Positions 44,359-53,399 are shown, counted from the stretch's first letter. The stretch: DNA of 64,000 nucleotides from an uncultured Candidatus Competibacteraceae bacterium (GCA_903879705.1 CAIRMO010000092.1:1-64000), one strand, 5' to 3'. Numbers and translations: made by a program. The notes: a model not told the origin generated them from the sequence alone.

Positions 44359-44685
44359 ATGCTGCACACGTTCCTACGCGCCGCCGGCGTCCTGCTGTTG
44401 GTTCTGACGTCCGGCTGCGAATCGCTTATCCCCAGTTTCTATGCGGTTCCGGTTCGCCAGGGCAACTACATTGACCCGGCGATGGTCGCCCAACTGCGTC
44501 CCGGCATGACCCGGCAACAGATCCAACGGATCATGGGTACGCCGCTGGTCGAAGATCCGTTCCATCAAAATCGCTGGGATTACTATTACCAGTATGGCCA
44601 AGGCGGCAACATCAGCGAGCAGCGCCGCGTGACCCTGTTTTTTCGGGGCGATACGCTGGATCGGGTTGACGAGGTCCTGAATTAA
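44359..44685 (+). CDS. bamE: Outer-membrane assembly lipoprotein BamE
   Basis: 108 residues with a lipoprotein signal (LLLVLTSGC) and the SmpA/OmlA fold: YIDPAMVAQLRPGMTRQQI, RIMGTPLVEDPFHQNRWDYYYQY, RRVTLFFRGDTLDRVD. It is a subunit of the BAM complex that inserts beta-barrel proteins into the outer membrane. Divergent from fur, convergent with rnfH; the 3' ends of bamE and rnfH overlap by 4 bases. Confidence 0.96.
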   Translation: MLHTFLRAAGVLLLVLTSGCESLIPSFYAVPVRQGNYIDPAMVAQLRPGMTRQQIQRIMGTPLVEDPFHQNRWDYYYQYGQGGNISEQRRVTLFFRGDTLDRVDEVLN

Positions 44686-44999
44686 CTGCGGCCTAACTCC
44701 ACGGTGCCGCCACCCTTGCGTATTCGCTTACCCTCGGCAGCGCGTTGCTGGCGAACCACTTTGGGATCGGCGATCAGTGGCCGGTAAATCTCCACCCGGT
44801 CGCCGGCCCGCAGCAAAGTCGACAACTTGCCGAGCTTGCCGAATACCCCAACCTTGGTGGTCTTCAGGTCAAGGTCCGGGAACTGCTCCAGCAGGCGCGA
44901 CTGGAGAATCGCTTGCTCCAGGGTTGCGCCTTCCGGCATCTCCACCGGGATTATGACGTGCTGGTTGGGCCGGGCGTAGGCGACTTCGACCCGAATCAT
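44682..44999 (-). CDS. rnfH: RnfH family ubiquitin-like protein
   Basis: 105 residues from the ATG at 44999 (MIRVEVAYARPNQHVIIPVEMPEG); an ATG at 45017 overlapping the ratA stop is an alternative. Typical segments are GATLEQAILQSRLLEQFPDLDL, VGVFGKLGKLSTLLRAGDRVEIYRPL and DPKVVRQQRA. The beta-grasp fold is of unknown function and is nearly always beside ratA and smpB. It is translationally linked to ratA upstream. Confidence 0.92.
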   Translation of the reverse strand: MIRVEVAYARPNQHVIIPVEMPEGATLEQAILQSRLLEQFPDLDLKTTKVGVFGKLGKLSTLLRAGDRVEIYRPLIADPKVVRQQRAAEGKRIRKGGGTVELGRS

Positions 45000-45003
45000 G
45001 GCG

Positions 45004-45441
45004 TTAGCGGCGGCCATACCGATCCACCGCCCGTTTGCAGAAAGCGTCCACCAATGAATTGGCGATTTGCTTGAACACGGGTTCAACCGCCATCCGCACT
45101 AGCGGGCTGGCAAACTCGAACTCCATGTCCAGCGAGACCTTGGAGGCGTCGGCCCGCAACGGATCGAACCGCCAGTAGCCTTCCAGACGCCGGAACGGAC
45201 CTTCCAGCAGGCGAATATCGATCATTTTATGGTGCTGCATCCGATTGATAGTGCTGAAGGATTTATGCACCCGGCCCTTGACCATTTCGATCACCGCGCG
45301 CACTTCGTCCTCGCTGCGACTGAGGATCTGGGTCGAACGGCACCAGGGTAGAAATTGTGGGTAGGCTTCGATGTCGCTAACCAGCGCATACATCTCAGCC
45401 GCTGAATACAGGATCAGGGCGCTTTTCTTGACGGTCGCCAC
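45004..45441 (-). CDS. ratA: RatA/COQ10-like START-domain protein
   Basis: 145 residues with the START/polyketide-cyclase fold: SALILYSAAEMYALVSDIEAYPQFLPWC, FSTINRMQHHKMIDIRLLEGPFRRLEG and FKQIANSLVDAFCKRA. The family is called RatA toxin (ribosome association) in E. coli, but homologues resemble COQ10 ubiquinone-binding proteins, so the toxin function is uncertain. It is divergent from smpB, as in other gammaproteobacteria. Confidence 0.92.
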   Translation of the reverse strand: MATVKKSALILYSAAEMYALVSDIEAYPQFLPWCRSTQILSRSEDEVRAVIEMVKGRVHKSFSTINRMQHHKMIDIRLLEGPFRRLEGYWRFDPLRADASKVSLDMEFEFASPLVRMAVEPVFKQIANSLVDAFCKRAVDRYGRR

Positions 45442-45571
45442 GACTCGGTCTCCGTTGCAGCGTTTTTTACGGGTTATTGGGCTTGCGCTACGCCAGTTTG
45501 GTTGAATCCGCGTTTATCCTCAAGCAGCGCGTATCCGACGATGCTCGTCGGTGCGCTTCAAGGGTTTTATC

Positions 45572-46054
45572 ATGGCCAGAAAATCGACTCCCAGCGACAA
45601 TCAGATCGCCCGCAACAAAGTGGCGTATCACGATTATTTTATTGAAGAACATTATGAAGCGGGCTTGGCCTTGCAGGGATGGGAGGTCAAAAGCCTGCGG
45701 GCGGGACGCGCTCATCTTAAGGAAAGTTATGTGCTGCTGCGCGACGGCGAGGCGTTTCTATTCGGTTGCCATATGTCGCCGCTGATTTCGGCTTCGACCC
45801 ATGTCGAGGCGGATCCGACCCGAACCCGCAAACTGCTCTTGCACAAGGCCGAAATCAACCGCTTGATTGGCGCCGCCGAGCGTAAGGGCTATGCGTTGAT
45901 CCCGTTGGCGCTGTACTGGAAGCGCAACCGGATCAAACTGGACATCGGCCTGGCGCGCGGCAAGAAAGAATACGACAAGCGGGCGACCGATAAGGATCGC
46001 GATTGGGCGCGGGACAAACAGCGGGTGATGCGGGATCGGCATGGCGCGGAATGA
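45572..46054 (+). CDS. smpB: SsrA-binding protein SmpB
   Basis: 160 residues from ATG 45572 ([22 protein letters not shown]); the seven upstream codons are not conserved. The OB-fold core has [38 protein letters not shown] and RTRKLLLHK, and the basic C-terminal helix [15 protein letters not shown] enters the ribosome decoding centre. It binds tmRNA for trans-translation, and the ssrA gene lies 46 bases downstream. Confidence 0.97.
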   Translation: MARKSTPSDNQIARNKVAYHDYFIEEHYEAGLALQGWEVKSLRAGRAHLKESYVLLRDGEAFLFGCHMSPLISASTHVEADPTRTRKLLLHKAEINRLIGAAERKGYALIPLALYWKRNRIKLDIGLARGKKEYDKRATDKDRDWARDKQRVMRDRHGAE

Positions 46055-46100
46055 ATCGTTGGAACTTTCCGCCGTCCCCGTTATCCTACCCTCTCACCTT

Positions 46101-46468
46101 GGGGGCGATCCGGATTTCGACGTGGATTACAAAACCTGAGGCGCATGCCGAGGATGTAGCTCACCTCGTTAATCATGCTGCAACTTATAGTCGCCAACGA
46201 CGACAGCTTCGCACTAGCGGCCTGAGGGCTGCTAGCCTCTGACCGGAACTTGCTTGTGAGGTCCGGAGCCTTTCGGGGCGTTCAGGGGTCGACTAACACA
46301 AGATCGCCACCGAACCTGTCCGGGGGGGAGGGGCTAAAACTCACCGGAACCGCCGTTTGCCGCCCTGCCGATCGGGTTGCGAAAGGTTAAAACAAAGATC
46401 AGGCTAAGCATGTAGGGCCAAGGGCAGAGGATTTGCGGACGGGGGTTCAATTCCCCCCGCCTCCACCA
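46101..46468 (+). ncRNA. ssrA: tmRNA
   Basis: The 5' end GGGGGCGATCCGGATTTCGACG and the 3' end GGTTCAATTCCCCCCGCCTCCACCA form the tRNA-like domain. The tag reading frame GCC AAC GAC GAC AGC TTC GCA CTA GCG GCC TGA encodes ANDDSFALAA, preceded by a resume-like TATAGTC. Pseudoknot-rich sequence fills the middle. Length of 368 nt is typical. It rescues stalled ribosomes with SmpB. A terminator follows directly. Confidence 0.96.
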
Positions 46469-46475
46469 TAAATGC

Positions 46476-46506
46476 AAGGGCTCGGAAATTCTCCGGGCCC
46501 TTTTCT
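46476..46506 (+). terminator. Rho-independent terminator of ssrA
   Basis: AAGGGCTCGGA pairs with TCCGGGCCCTT (with wobble) around a short AT loop and runs into TTTTCTTT, 8 bases after the tmRNA CCA end. Confidence 0.85.
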
Positions 46507-46619
46507 TTGCCTGCCTCCCTGGCGGCGTGGAGGTGTCCCTTAGCTGCTGACTTAATGCAGTTCCACTTCAAGGGTAAGGCTTCAACACGCGATCTTCAGC
46601 CGCTATCAGTCATGGCGGG

Positions 46620-47318
46620 TCATTCCTGGAAGCGCAGCGGATTGAAATGGGTCTGGGTGTCGTATACATCGACGCCCTCGCGCCGCTTGAGGGTGTTGAC
46701 CACCCAGTAAGTCAGCGGTGTGGCGGCGGTTTCGTAGGCCGACTTGGCCAGCCACTGCACCAGAATGGCGACCAGTAACCCTTCAGACGGCAACATTCCG
46801 GCGAACGCGACTGTGATGAATATGGCCGAATCCAGCAATTGCCCCACCAAGGTCGAGCCGATGGTGCGGGTCCACAGCCAGCGCCCCCGGGTGAGGATCT
46901 TCATTCGTGCCAACACATAGGCGTTGGCAAATTCCCCCGCCAGATAGGCCAGGAACGAGGCCAACAGCAGGCGCGGGGCATAGCCGAGGATGCGTTCAAA
47001 CGCCGCTTGCCCGTCCCAGAACCCGGCCGGCGGCAACGCTTGGGCCAGGGTGATGGCCAACACCGCCAGCAGGTTGCAAGCAAACCCTAGCCAGATGACC
47101 TGCCGGGCGCGCGGGTAGCCGTAAACCTCGGTCAGCACGTCGCCGAGGATGTAACTGATCGGAAAAATGATCACCCCGGCCGGCATGATCCAGGGACCCA
47201 CCGCGATCAGCTTGACCGCGATGACGTTGGCGACCAGCAGGCTGGTAATGAAGCCCGCCACGACCAGCACAAAGGCCGGAGAAAAGCTGGGGGGCGATGA
47301 GCGAGATTCAAGGTTCAT
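46620..47318 (-). CDS. yhhQ: Queuosine precursor transporter YhhQ family
   Basis: 232 residues with about six hydrophobic segments and the VUT/YhhQ pattern: LLVANVIAVKLIAVGPWIMPAGVIIFPISYILGDVLTEVYGYPRARQVIW, then WTRTIGSTLVGQLLDSAIFI and LPLTYWVV-like TPLTYWVVNTLKRREGVDVYD. E. coli YhhQ imports preQ0/preQ1 for queuosine. The opposing strand carries only the ssrA terminator and no gene. Assigned by family pattern. Confidence 0.92.
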   Translation of the reverse strand: MNLESRSSPPSFSPAFVLVVAGFITSLLVANVIAVKLIAVGPWIMPAGVIIFPISYILGDVLTEVYGYPRARQVIWLGFACNLLAVLAITLAQALPPAGFWDGQAAFERILGYAPRLLLASFLAYLAGEFANAYVLARMKILTRGRWLWTRTIGSTLVGQLLDSAIFITVAFAGMLPSEGLLVAILVQWLAKSAYETAATPLTYWVVNTLKRREGVDVYDTQTHFNPLRFQE

Positions 47319-47411
47319 GGATGCGCCAATTTTAGAGAATCAATGTTCGTGCCGTTGGCGGGCTTCAGGTGAGAGGAGCCGACCGGTAACGGGTACATGG
47401 TCAGACCCCGC

Positions 47412-48017
47412 CTAATCCGTGCCCATCAGCCCCGTCAGATAATGGTCCAGCAGCGAACGGGTCACTTCTGCAATCGACCGCCCCCCCACGAATTCCAGTT
47501 TTTGATCAAATCCCAGAATGCAGACGCCGTGAATCCCGCTCCATAACGCCCGGGCGGCCAGGCTGATGTCGTCCGGGGAGCGGTGGGGGCAAAGCAGCGC
47601 CAGTTCGTGTTGGACCAGCGCGAACATCCGGGTCACTTTCGCGCTGAACGAGTCCGGGACCGTTTCCCCTTCCGGCAGCCGGTGCTGGTAAATCGCCAGC
47701 CAGCGGGGCGTTTCGGTTAGGGCAAACCCAATATAGGCCTGAGCCAACGCCCGGATCGCCAAGGCTGGCGGCGGTCGGTCGGCCACGGCGGCAGCCAGCC
47801 GTTCGTGCAGATCATCCAGGGTTCGTTCGTTCATTTGCACGATCAGTTCGTCGATATTACGAAACACCATGTAAAGACTGCCGACCGTGTAGCCGATCCG
47901 GGCGACGACCTTGCGGGTGCTTAATCCGGCCAGCCCGTCGGTGGCGACCAGTTCCTCAGCGGCTTGTAGCGCGATTTCCCGGAGTTCCTCACGGGTGTGT
48001 TCGTTGCGTCTGCCCAT
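47412..48017 (-). CDS. TetR family transcriptional regulator
   Basis: 201 residues. The N-terminal HTH reads REIALQAAEELVATDGLAGLSTRKVVARIGYTVGSLYMVFRN, a TetR pattern. The C-terminal ligand domain contains HRLPEGETVPDSF and ALWSGIHGVCILGFDQ, like TetR proteins with the WHG domain. The regulated genes are not evident. It starts 23 bases after the end of the kinase gene on the same strand, so it may follow the triad transcript. Confidence 0.88.
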   Translation of the reverse strand: MGRRNEHTREELREIALQAAEELVATDGLAGLSTRKVVARIGYTVGSLYMVFRNIDELIVQMNERTLDDLHERLAAAVADRPPPALAIRALAQAYIGFALTETPRWLAIYQHRLPEGETVPDSFSAKVTRMFALVQHELALLCPHRSPDDISLAARALWSGIHGVCILGFDQKLEFVGGRSIAEVTRSLLDHYLTGLMGTD

Positions 48018-48040
48018 GAGTGCCCTCCGGGTATGCGGTT

Positions 48041-50038
48041 TTAGTTGCGGTTACGCCGCCGCCAGCGATCACCAAAATCGGGGTAAAATACCCGCAGGTC
48101 AGCCTGAGCCTGGCTCTCCTGCATGGCTTGGCGAATCAGGGCGATGTTGATCTGAGCGCGGCGCTTGAGAATGTCCGCTTTGAGTGTAGTCAGTTCAGCG
48201 CAACCTGCCATGAGATCCCGTTCCATTTGCGCCCGTTGCTGGGCATAACGCTGGCGCAAATCAGCCATCGTAACGGGATCGACGCCTTGGCGCGGGTCAT
48301 AGCGGAACTGCCGCTCCAAGGTCTGCCGCCACCCCAGCAGCGCCGCCGCCCGTTGCCGACCCAGTCGCTGGCCAAACCCCGGCACCGTTCGCAAGGCCTC
48401 GGCGGTGACATCAGCGGCAGTTTCAATCCCGTAGGACTCCAGCGCCATGCGGTCGGTGACGCGAATTTCAGGAATCCGGGCAGCGTCTACGAAAAAACCT
48501 TCCAAAAACCCCTGCAATTGCATCCGCTGCTGATCAACATCCAACCGCTGCAAATCCCGCTGCAAATCCGTCGCCAGATTCCGGTAGCGGTCGCGCAGGG
48601 TTTGCAGGACCTGCAATCGCTGCAGGAACGGCTGCACGGTGGCGTGTTCCCGCCACTCGCTTCGCAAGTGGGCCAGTTCCCGGCGGGCGGCGAACAAGGC
48701 CAGCCGGCGGCGCTGATACTCACGGCGCACTGCCGGATTGCGTAGCAGCGACCAGCCAGCGGCGGCCAGCGCTGGACATAGCCAGAACAGCCCGGGCCGA
48801 ATCAGCACCGCCGCCAACGTCGCGCCGAGCAGCGCCGCTGCCTTGAGGGCGTTATCGCGCTGGGCGCGTTGCAGCACTTCCGGGAGTGGGGTTGGCGTCG
48901 CCGGCGGCTGGGCTTCGGGATGCGGCATCGCTTCCGCATCAGGCAGCGCGACCGCCATGATCCGGTTCCAGACCCGCTCCAGATCAAAATCCGGATGGCC
49001 CGTGTCGGGACTGATCACAGCAGGACGCGGGGAAATGAAGAAGGCTGCGCCGCTGGCCTGTTCCACTACGCACCACGGACAGGCCGGCAACGGGCTGGGG
49101 TATTTGTGCATCGGGTTGCGCCCACAGGAGCGCAACTCGCGGTTCAGTCGCTCCAGCGCCAGCAGCCATTCCCTGGGGGTGGGACGGCGCTGGTCCACGG
49201 CCAGCGGGACGAACGCCCGCTCGAACAGATCAGCAACCGGGCGCGGCAGCGCCGAAAATGGCAAGGTATGCGGCGGCGGCTCCATCAGTTGCAACGCGGC
49301 GTGCTGGCCGAACGCGAACCGGTAGTCGCGGATCGCCCGTTCAATCGGCATATCGCCCTTGCCCCGGTAGCGTCCGGCGAAGGGGTGACGGCCCATGAAC
49401 AGCAGGTGGAAACACAGCAGCGCCAGGCCAAAGGCATCATGATCCGGGTTGCGCCGCAAACCGCGAAAGGGCCGCTCCTGCAATTCCGGGGCGGTAAACT
49501 GCGGTACCCCGACTTCACAGAGAAACAGCCGGTCGCCGACGCTGATTTGGAACGAATCGCAGTCGATCAGTTTGACCAGCGCCTGGGCCGAAACTACCAC
49601 ATTGCCGGGATTGACATCACCGATCACATGGCCCCGGGCGTGAATCGTCTCGAAAGCGCTGGCCAGGTTGCGGGCAGCGTGAACCAGGAACGACCAGTCG
49701 GCCTGAGGAAAGGCGCGTTTGCGGTGGGAAGGACCGTACAGGCTATGAATTTCCTGATAACCGCTGACCTTGGGCATGATAAAACCCTGCACCGGGCCGT
49801 TTGGGCCAGCCCGTAATACATCCACTGGCCAGGCGGCGATCGCCAGCAAACCGGGGTGGGCCTGGCGGGCCATGCCTTGCAGCTTCAGGGTTTTGTCGGC
49901 GGTAACGGGCTGGTGGTAGCGCTTGGCGACAAAGCCGGGCCGGCCCACGATTTCGTAAACCGCACCTTCGCCACCACGCCCCAGTTCCTTGCCTAGTTCG
50001 ACCGGGTGATCCGCGCCGCTAACCAGCGTCGGCATCAC
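48041..50038 (-). CDS. YegI-like protein kinase with C-terminal helix-hairpin-helix (TerY-P triad)
   Basis: 665 residues. The kinase domain (about 12-300) has a glycine loop ELGRGGEGAVYEIV, the lysine in FVAKRY, a catalytic loop HVIGDVNPGNVVV (HxxGDxxPxN) and LIDCDSF in place of DFG. Two hydrophobic segments near 400-430 (AAALLGATLAAVLIRPGLFWL) are followed by a coiled-coil-rich stretch. A helix-hairpin-helix follows (LRTVPGFGQRLGRQRAAALL), suggesting DNA contact. It is third in a coupled series after the vWA and PP2C genes, with an overlapping start (20 bases). It phosphorylates unknown targets, perhaps the vWA protein. Confidence 0.88.
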   Translation of the reverse strand: MMPTLVSGADHPVELGKELGRGGEGAVYEIVGRPGFVAKRYHQPVTADKTLKLQGMARQAHPGLLAIAAWPVDVLRAGPNGPVQGFIMPKVSGYQEIHSLYGPSHRKRAFPQADWSFLVHAARNLASAFETIHARGHVIGDVNPGNVVVSAQALVKLIDCDSFQISVGDRLFLCEVGVPQFTAPELQERPFRGLRRNPDHDAFGLALLCFHLLFMGRHPFAGRYRGKGDMPIERAIRDYRFAFGQHAALQLMEPPPHTLPFSALPRPVADLFERAFVPLAVDQRRPTPREWLLALERLNRELRSCGRNPMHKYPSPLPACPWCVVEQASGAAFFISPRPAVISPDTGHPDFDLERVWNRIMAVALPDAEAMPHPEAQPPATPTPLPEVLQRAQRDNALKAAALLGATLAAVLIRPGLFWLCPALAAAGWSLLRNPAVRREYQRRRLALFAARRELAHLRSEWREHATVQPFLQRLQVLQTLRDRYRNLATDLQRDLQRLDVDQQRMQLQGFLEGFFVDAARIPEIRVTDRMALESYGIETAADVTAEALRTVPGFGQRLGRQRAAALLGWRQTLERQFRYDPRQGVDPVTMADLRQRYAQQRAQMERDLMAGCAELTTLKADILKRRAQINIALIRQAMQESQAQADLRVFYPDFGDRWRRRNRN

Positions 50039-50804
50039 GGACCGCCAGGATCAGGGTCTTGTCGTCGTGGGTGCGTTGATTGATCGCCGGGCCGGACAGA
50101 AACCGCTCCAGCGCTGTCGTCAGTTCCGCCAGATCGCCGGTGGCGGGATAGTCACGCAGGCGCTGGAACAGGGGGCGAAAGAACGGGAGATGCGCCTGCC
50201 GGCTGTGATAATGCAGCGCCAGCGACTGCAAACCATCGCTCAGCAAGGCGACTTCGGCGACCGGCTCGGTCAGGAGGCAACACTCCAGCCGGGCGGCGGC
50301 GGTCGGGTCGGTGACAAAGTGGGTTTCATTCGGGTATTCACCGCCCTGCGGCCAGAACACGGGCCGGTAGCCGTCGGCAGTTCCGATCACGATGACCCCA
50401 TCGCCGATTTGCAGGAACAGCGCCCGATCCTCCGTCAGCGCCGCACCGAGCAGGGTGCAGGCAAACTCCCGGATCGGCAGTCTGCTTTGCGCGGCCTGTT
50501 GCGCCAGCGCGGCTTGCACCTGGTAAAGCGCCCGTTCGGCCACTGCCGGGGTCCAGTCCAACGCGGGTTGAGGACACCAACGGGCTAATTCTGCCAGCAG
50601 GGTCTGGCAGGCCAGTGCGGCCCCGACGCCGGATTGGGTGGCGCTGCCGGCCCCATCGGCGACCGCCAGCAGCAAGGTTGAAGCGGCGTCCGACGATTGC
50701 AGCCAGTGCGCGGCGCTGGCATCCTGGCAAGGCAGGCCATCGGCCAAATGAGCCACGCCGGGGACGCTGGCGCAGACGTAACGCCAGCCGCCCGTTCCGC
50801 TCAC
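50019..50804 (-). CDS. PP2C-like serine/threonine phosphatase of the triad
   Basis: 261 residues. PP2C acidic motifs are recognisable as LAVADGAGSATQSGVGAAL (the DG of motif 2), LGAALTEDRALFLQIGDGVIVI (GD) and EVALLSDGLQSLALHY (SDG), with a C-terminal HDDKTLILAVR (DD). The N-terminus has HLADGLPCQDASAAHWL. It overlaps the vWA gene by 4 bases and the kinase gene by 20. The set matches E. coli YegI/YegK/YegL and the TerY-P triads described by comparative genomics. Confidence 0.88.
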   Translation of the reverse strand: MSGTGGWRYVCASVPGVAHLADGLPCQDASAAHWLQSSDAASTLLLAVADGAGSATQSGVGAALACQTLLAELARWCPQPALDWTPAVAERALYQVQAALAQQAAQSRLPIREFACTLLGAALTEDRALFLQIGDGVIVIGTADGYRPVFWPQGGEYPNETHFVTDPTAAARLECCLLTEPVAEVALLSDGLQSLALHYHSRQAHLPFFRPLFQRLRDYPATGDLAELTTALERFLSGPAINQRTHDDKTLILAVRDADAG

Positions 50805-51496
50805 ACCGAAGCCCAGCCATCAGGGCCGGCGGGATTGACCAGCGGCACGTCAGTTCCCGGCACCGAGCACGACACGGAGCGCATCGAATTGGACAGCCAT
50901 TGGAACAGTTCGCGGAAACGCAAACCTCTCAGTCGCAGCGGTCGGCGAACCGAAATTTGTTGCAGGATGTCGAGATTGGCTTCATCCACACCAACCGCGA
51001 AGAAGGCGAAGGCGCGTTTTTCCTCGCCCAGGCGCACCGCATCGGCGGCGGCCTTCCAGTCGTCGGTCGGGCTGCCGTCGGTGAGCAGGAACACCCACGG
51101 CCGGAAAAAGGGAATACCGTGTTCGCGGTACCGAGCCTTGCGCTGATCCAGCAAATCCAACCCCTGGATAATGGCCTGACCCATCGGAGTATCCTTTTGG
51201 GCGGTCAGTTGCGGCGGAACGAATTGTTCGGCGGTCTGGAATTCGGCGACGATTTGCACCGGACCGAAGGTGATGATAGCGATTTCTACCCGCTTGGCGG
51301 CCAGGCTATCGGCCAGCAACTCCTCTTTGAACGCTGCCAGGCCATGATTAAGCTCAGCCATCGGATGCCCATTCATCGACCAGGAATTGTCCAGCAACAG
51401 GACACACGGACAGCGCGGCTCCGGGTTGTCGGCGAATTCAGCGCCGCTGAAATCCACCTCGAACGGGGTTTGTTGGGAAAGGTCAAGTTCGTTCAT
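50801..51496 (-). CDS. TerY/YegL-like von Willebrand factor A protein
   Basis: 231 residues. The vWA MIDAS motif is DNSWSMNG (DxSxS) with PCVLLLDNSWSM at about residues 31-42, then the Thr (KDTPMGQAIIQGLDLL) and Asp (LLTDGSPTDDWKAAAD) of the metal site. It is the first gene of the kinase-phosphatase-vWA unit. The upstream intergenic region contains the HEARO-like RNA, transcribed from the opposite strand. Confidence 0.88.
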   Translation of the reverse strand: MNELDLSQQTPFEVDFSGAEFADNPEPRCPCVLLLDNSWSMNGHPMAELNHGLAAFKEELLADSLAAKRVEIAIITFGPVQIVAEFQTAEQFVPPQLTAQKDTPMGQAIIQGLDLLDQRKARYREHGIPFFRPWVFLLTDGSPTDDWKAAADAVRLGEEKRAFAFFAVGVDEANLDILQQISVRRPLRLRGLRFRELFQWLSNSMRSVSCSVPGTDVPLVNPAGPDGWASV

Positions 51497-51566
51497 TCGG
51501 GGAATCCTCTCAGGATCGCGGGCGGGCCAGAATCAAGTAGCCTCGAAGGAATACACGGATGTATGA

Positions 51567-51960
51567 CGACCCCGCTGGTTTAAGTCATGGTGTAGGGCCT
51601 GCTTTTCCGTGCCAGCCATCAGGCGATACGCGGAGGCCCGAAACCGGACGTCCAGCGGCTCTTAAAAATCAGTCCCCGGCATTTGGCTGTTAAGCCCCCC
51701 AGCCGGGGTCGGAGGGGGATTACTCCCCAACCCGCAAGCGGGTAATAGTCATCTCGCCCAGTTATCCCGTGGTTGTTCGCACCCTTGCGGGTCTATCCCT
51801 AGCGGCCACACTGCGCGTTTCTCGGTACCATGCTGTTTAATGACCGGCCTCAGAGTCCGGGACTGATGAAGTATCCCGGAGTGACTATCGCACCGCTTTC
51901 GCGGATTCACGGGTAACGACTTCCCTTTCGGGGGGCTGGTTGAGCCACGCCACCCACAGG
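51567..51960 (+). ncRNA. Candidate stand-alone HEARO (IscB-type omega) RNA element
   Basis: The element begins directly 3' of an ATGA (51563-51566), the integration context described for HEARO RNAs. Nested stems include GGGCCT...CCGTG/CGCGG...AGGCCC, CCCCGGC/GCCGGGG, GGGGGATTACTCCCC, ACCCGCAAGCGGGT, ACCCTTGCGGGT, TCCGGGA/TCCCGGA, CCGCTTTCGCGG and CCCTTTCGGG. There is no ORF, and no iscB or tnpB lies nearby. The omega RNA identification is by remembered resemblance, not by covariance search. The structure itself is clear. Confidence 0.6.
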
Positions 51961-51973
51961 GGGCAACGCCAAT

Positions 51974-52013
51974 AAACGATGAGCGGAGTCATGGATGACG
52001 ACAATCATCGTTT
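51974..52013. repeat. Inverted repeat at the 3' edge of the structured region
   Basis: AAACGATGA (51974-51982) and TCATCGTTT (52005-52013) are perfect inverted copies. Between them is ATGACGAC (51995-52002), which also occurs at the left edge of the structured region (51563-51570). It may mark the right boundary of the element. Confidence 0.4.
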
Positions 52014-52076
52014 AAGCCGAGGACTCAACGCTATAATGTGTAGCCTGTTCGAGCCAAGGTAGACCAGAAAAACCCG

Positions 52077-52823
52077 ATGAAGTTGATAAGAGCTTGGGTG
52101 CTGCTCGCGCTGATTATGGCGCTGATGCCAGGTTGTGCGTGGTGGCAAGCGCGGGTCGGGAAACCCGAAAAGCCAGCGATGCCTCGTACTGCACCTGCAC
52201 CTGCGCCTGCGCCGCCCGTGCAACCCCCGGTACTGGAGACCAAGCTGGACGCCATGAGTGGGCGGCTGGAGCGGATAGAGCAGACACTGGTTGCCGTGCG
52301 GGAGCAAGGTCAGCAGCGACAAAAACAGGATGTTCAGGTGCAGCAAGCCGTGGGCGGTTTGCAGCGCGAGGTGCGGGATGCCCGGCTGGCAGTGGTCGGC
52401 GTTCAGCGGCAGATGAAGCAGAATCCCGCGCCACCGCCAGCCGGAGCCGTGGCTGGAACCGCTGACTTCTGGGCGATAGACGCACCGCTGGGTGAATTGC
52501 CCAACGGCGGCGGCAAGCATGAAACCCGCCGCATTCCGGCCCTGGTGCCCGATCAGGCGCGGGAGATTCTGGTTTATGCCCAGATTGCGACCGGCTACGT
52601 CAAAGGCGGCCCGCATCGATTCCGGCTTTCGGTGCGGACCCAGGGCGACCGGGAAGCGGCCTTCTATCTGTACGCGGTCGGTCAGCCACAGCCGAGCTGG
52701 GCCTATAACTCCGACAATGTCTGGCTGCCCATGCCCAAAAACCGCGAGCTGATTTTGCAGACCGAGGGTGAGCCGTTCTTTGGCGACTGGAACAGCGAGG
52801 TGCGGATTATCGGGTATCGGTGA
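52077..52823 (+). CDS. Coiled-coil lipoprotein, hypothetical
   Basis: 248 residues. The signal ends in the lipobox LMPGC (Cys20). A Pro/Ala-rich linker is followed by a heptad-rich coiled coil ([40 protein letters not shown]). A C-terminal beta-rich domain of about 110 residues ends [10 protein letters not shown] and includes [21 protein letters not shown]. No family was recognised. TATAAT at 52032-52037 could be its -10 box. It is placed before aroQ but separated by 115 bases. Confidence 0.65.
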   Translation: MKLIRAWVLLALIMALMPGCAWWQARVGKPEKPAMPRTAPAPAPAPPVQPPVLETKLDAMSGRLERIEQTLVAVREQGQQRQKQDVQVQQAVGGLQREVRDARLAVVGVQRQMKQNPAPPPAGAVAGTADFWAIDAPLGELPNGGGKHETRRIPALVPDQAREILVYAQIATGYVKGGPHRFRLSVRTQGDREAAFYLYAVGQPQPSWAYNSDNVWLPMPKNRELILQTEGEPFFGDWNSEVRIIGYR

Positions 52824-52938
52824 ATGGTCGCCGGTTATGACGAAAGCGTGGTCAATAGACAAGCTGCTGAGGTTGATGCAGAATCGCGCCCTTTCACTGA
52901 CTGGCGAATTTCTGCGCAACCAGGTTTCTGCTCAACTC

Positions 52939-53391
52939 ATGGCAAAACTGCTACTGCTGAATGGCCCCAATCTGAATCTGTTAGGAACCCGCGAACCGGG
53001 AATCTACGGCGCGGCGACCCTTACCGACCTCGAACAGCGTTGTACCGCACTGGCCCGGAGTCTGGGACCGCATGATCTGGCCTGTTTTCAAAGCAACGCC
53101 GAATCGGCCCTGATCGACCGGGTTCACGCTGCCCGCGCTGAGGGCGTCGTCTTCATTGTGATCAATCCCGCCGCTTTCACCCACACCAGCGTAGCGCTAC
53201 GCGATGCTCTGCTCGGGGTGGGCATTCCCTTTATCGAGGTGCATTTGTCCAACGTATTCGCCCGCGAGCCGTTCCGTCATCACTCTTATTTTTCCGACAT
53301 CGCGGTCGGGGTCATCAGTGGGTTGGGCGCGCAAGGTTATGAACTGGCGCTCCAGGCTGCTGACCAGTCCCTCGCCGCGCCGCGCCGATAG
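52939..53391 (+). CDS. aroQ: Type II 3-dehydroquinate dehydratase
   Basis: 150 residues from ATG 52939 ([20 protein letters not shown]); upstream codons in the same frame lack homology. It dehydrates 3-dehydroquinate to 3-dehydroshikimate in the shikimate pathway and forms dodecamers. The catalytic Tyr is in [10 protein letters not shown], with [31 protein letters not shown] and [21 protein letters not shown]. It precedes accB by 8 bases, the frequent aroQ-accB-accC order. Confidence 0.97.
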   Translation: MAKLLLLNGPNLNLLGTREPGIYGAATLTDLEQRCTALARSLGPHDLACFQSNAESALIDRVHAARAEGVVFIVINPAAFTHTSVALRDALLGVGIPFIEVHLSNVFAREPFRHHSYFSDIAVGVISGLGAQGYELALQAADQSLAAPRR

Positions 53392-53399
53392 CCGCCCCC

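Noticed and set aside
51541-52020. RNase P RNA or a group II intron as explanation of the structured region
   Set aside because: The typical RNase P conserved core (such as GAGGAAAGUCCGGGCU) and intron domain V/VI sequences are not seen; the ATGA-adjacent start suits HEARO better.
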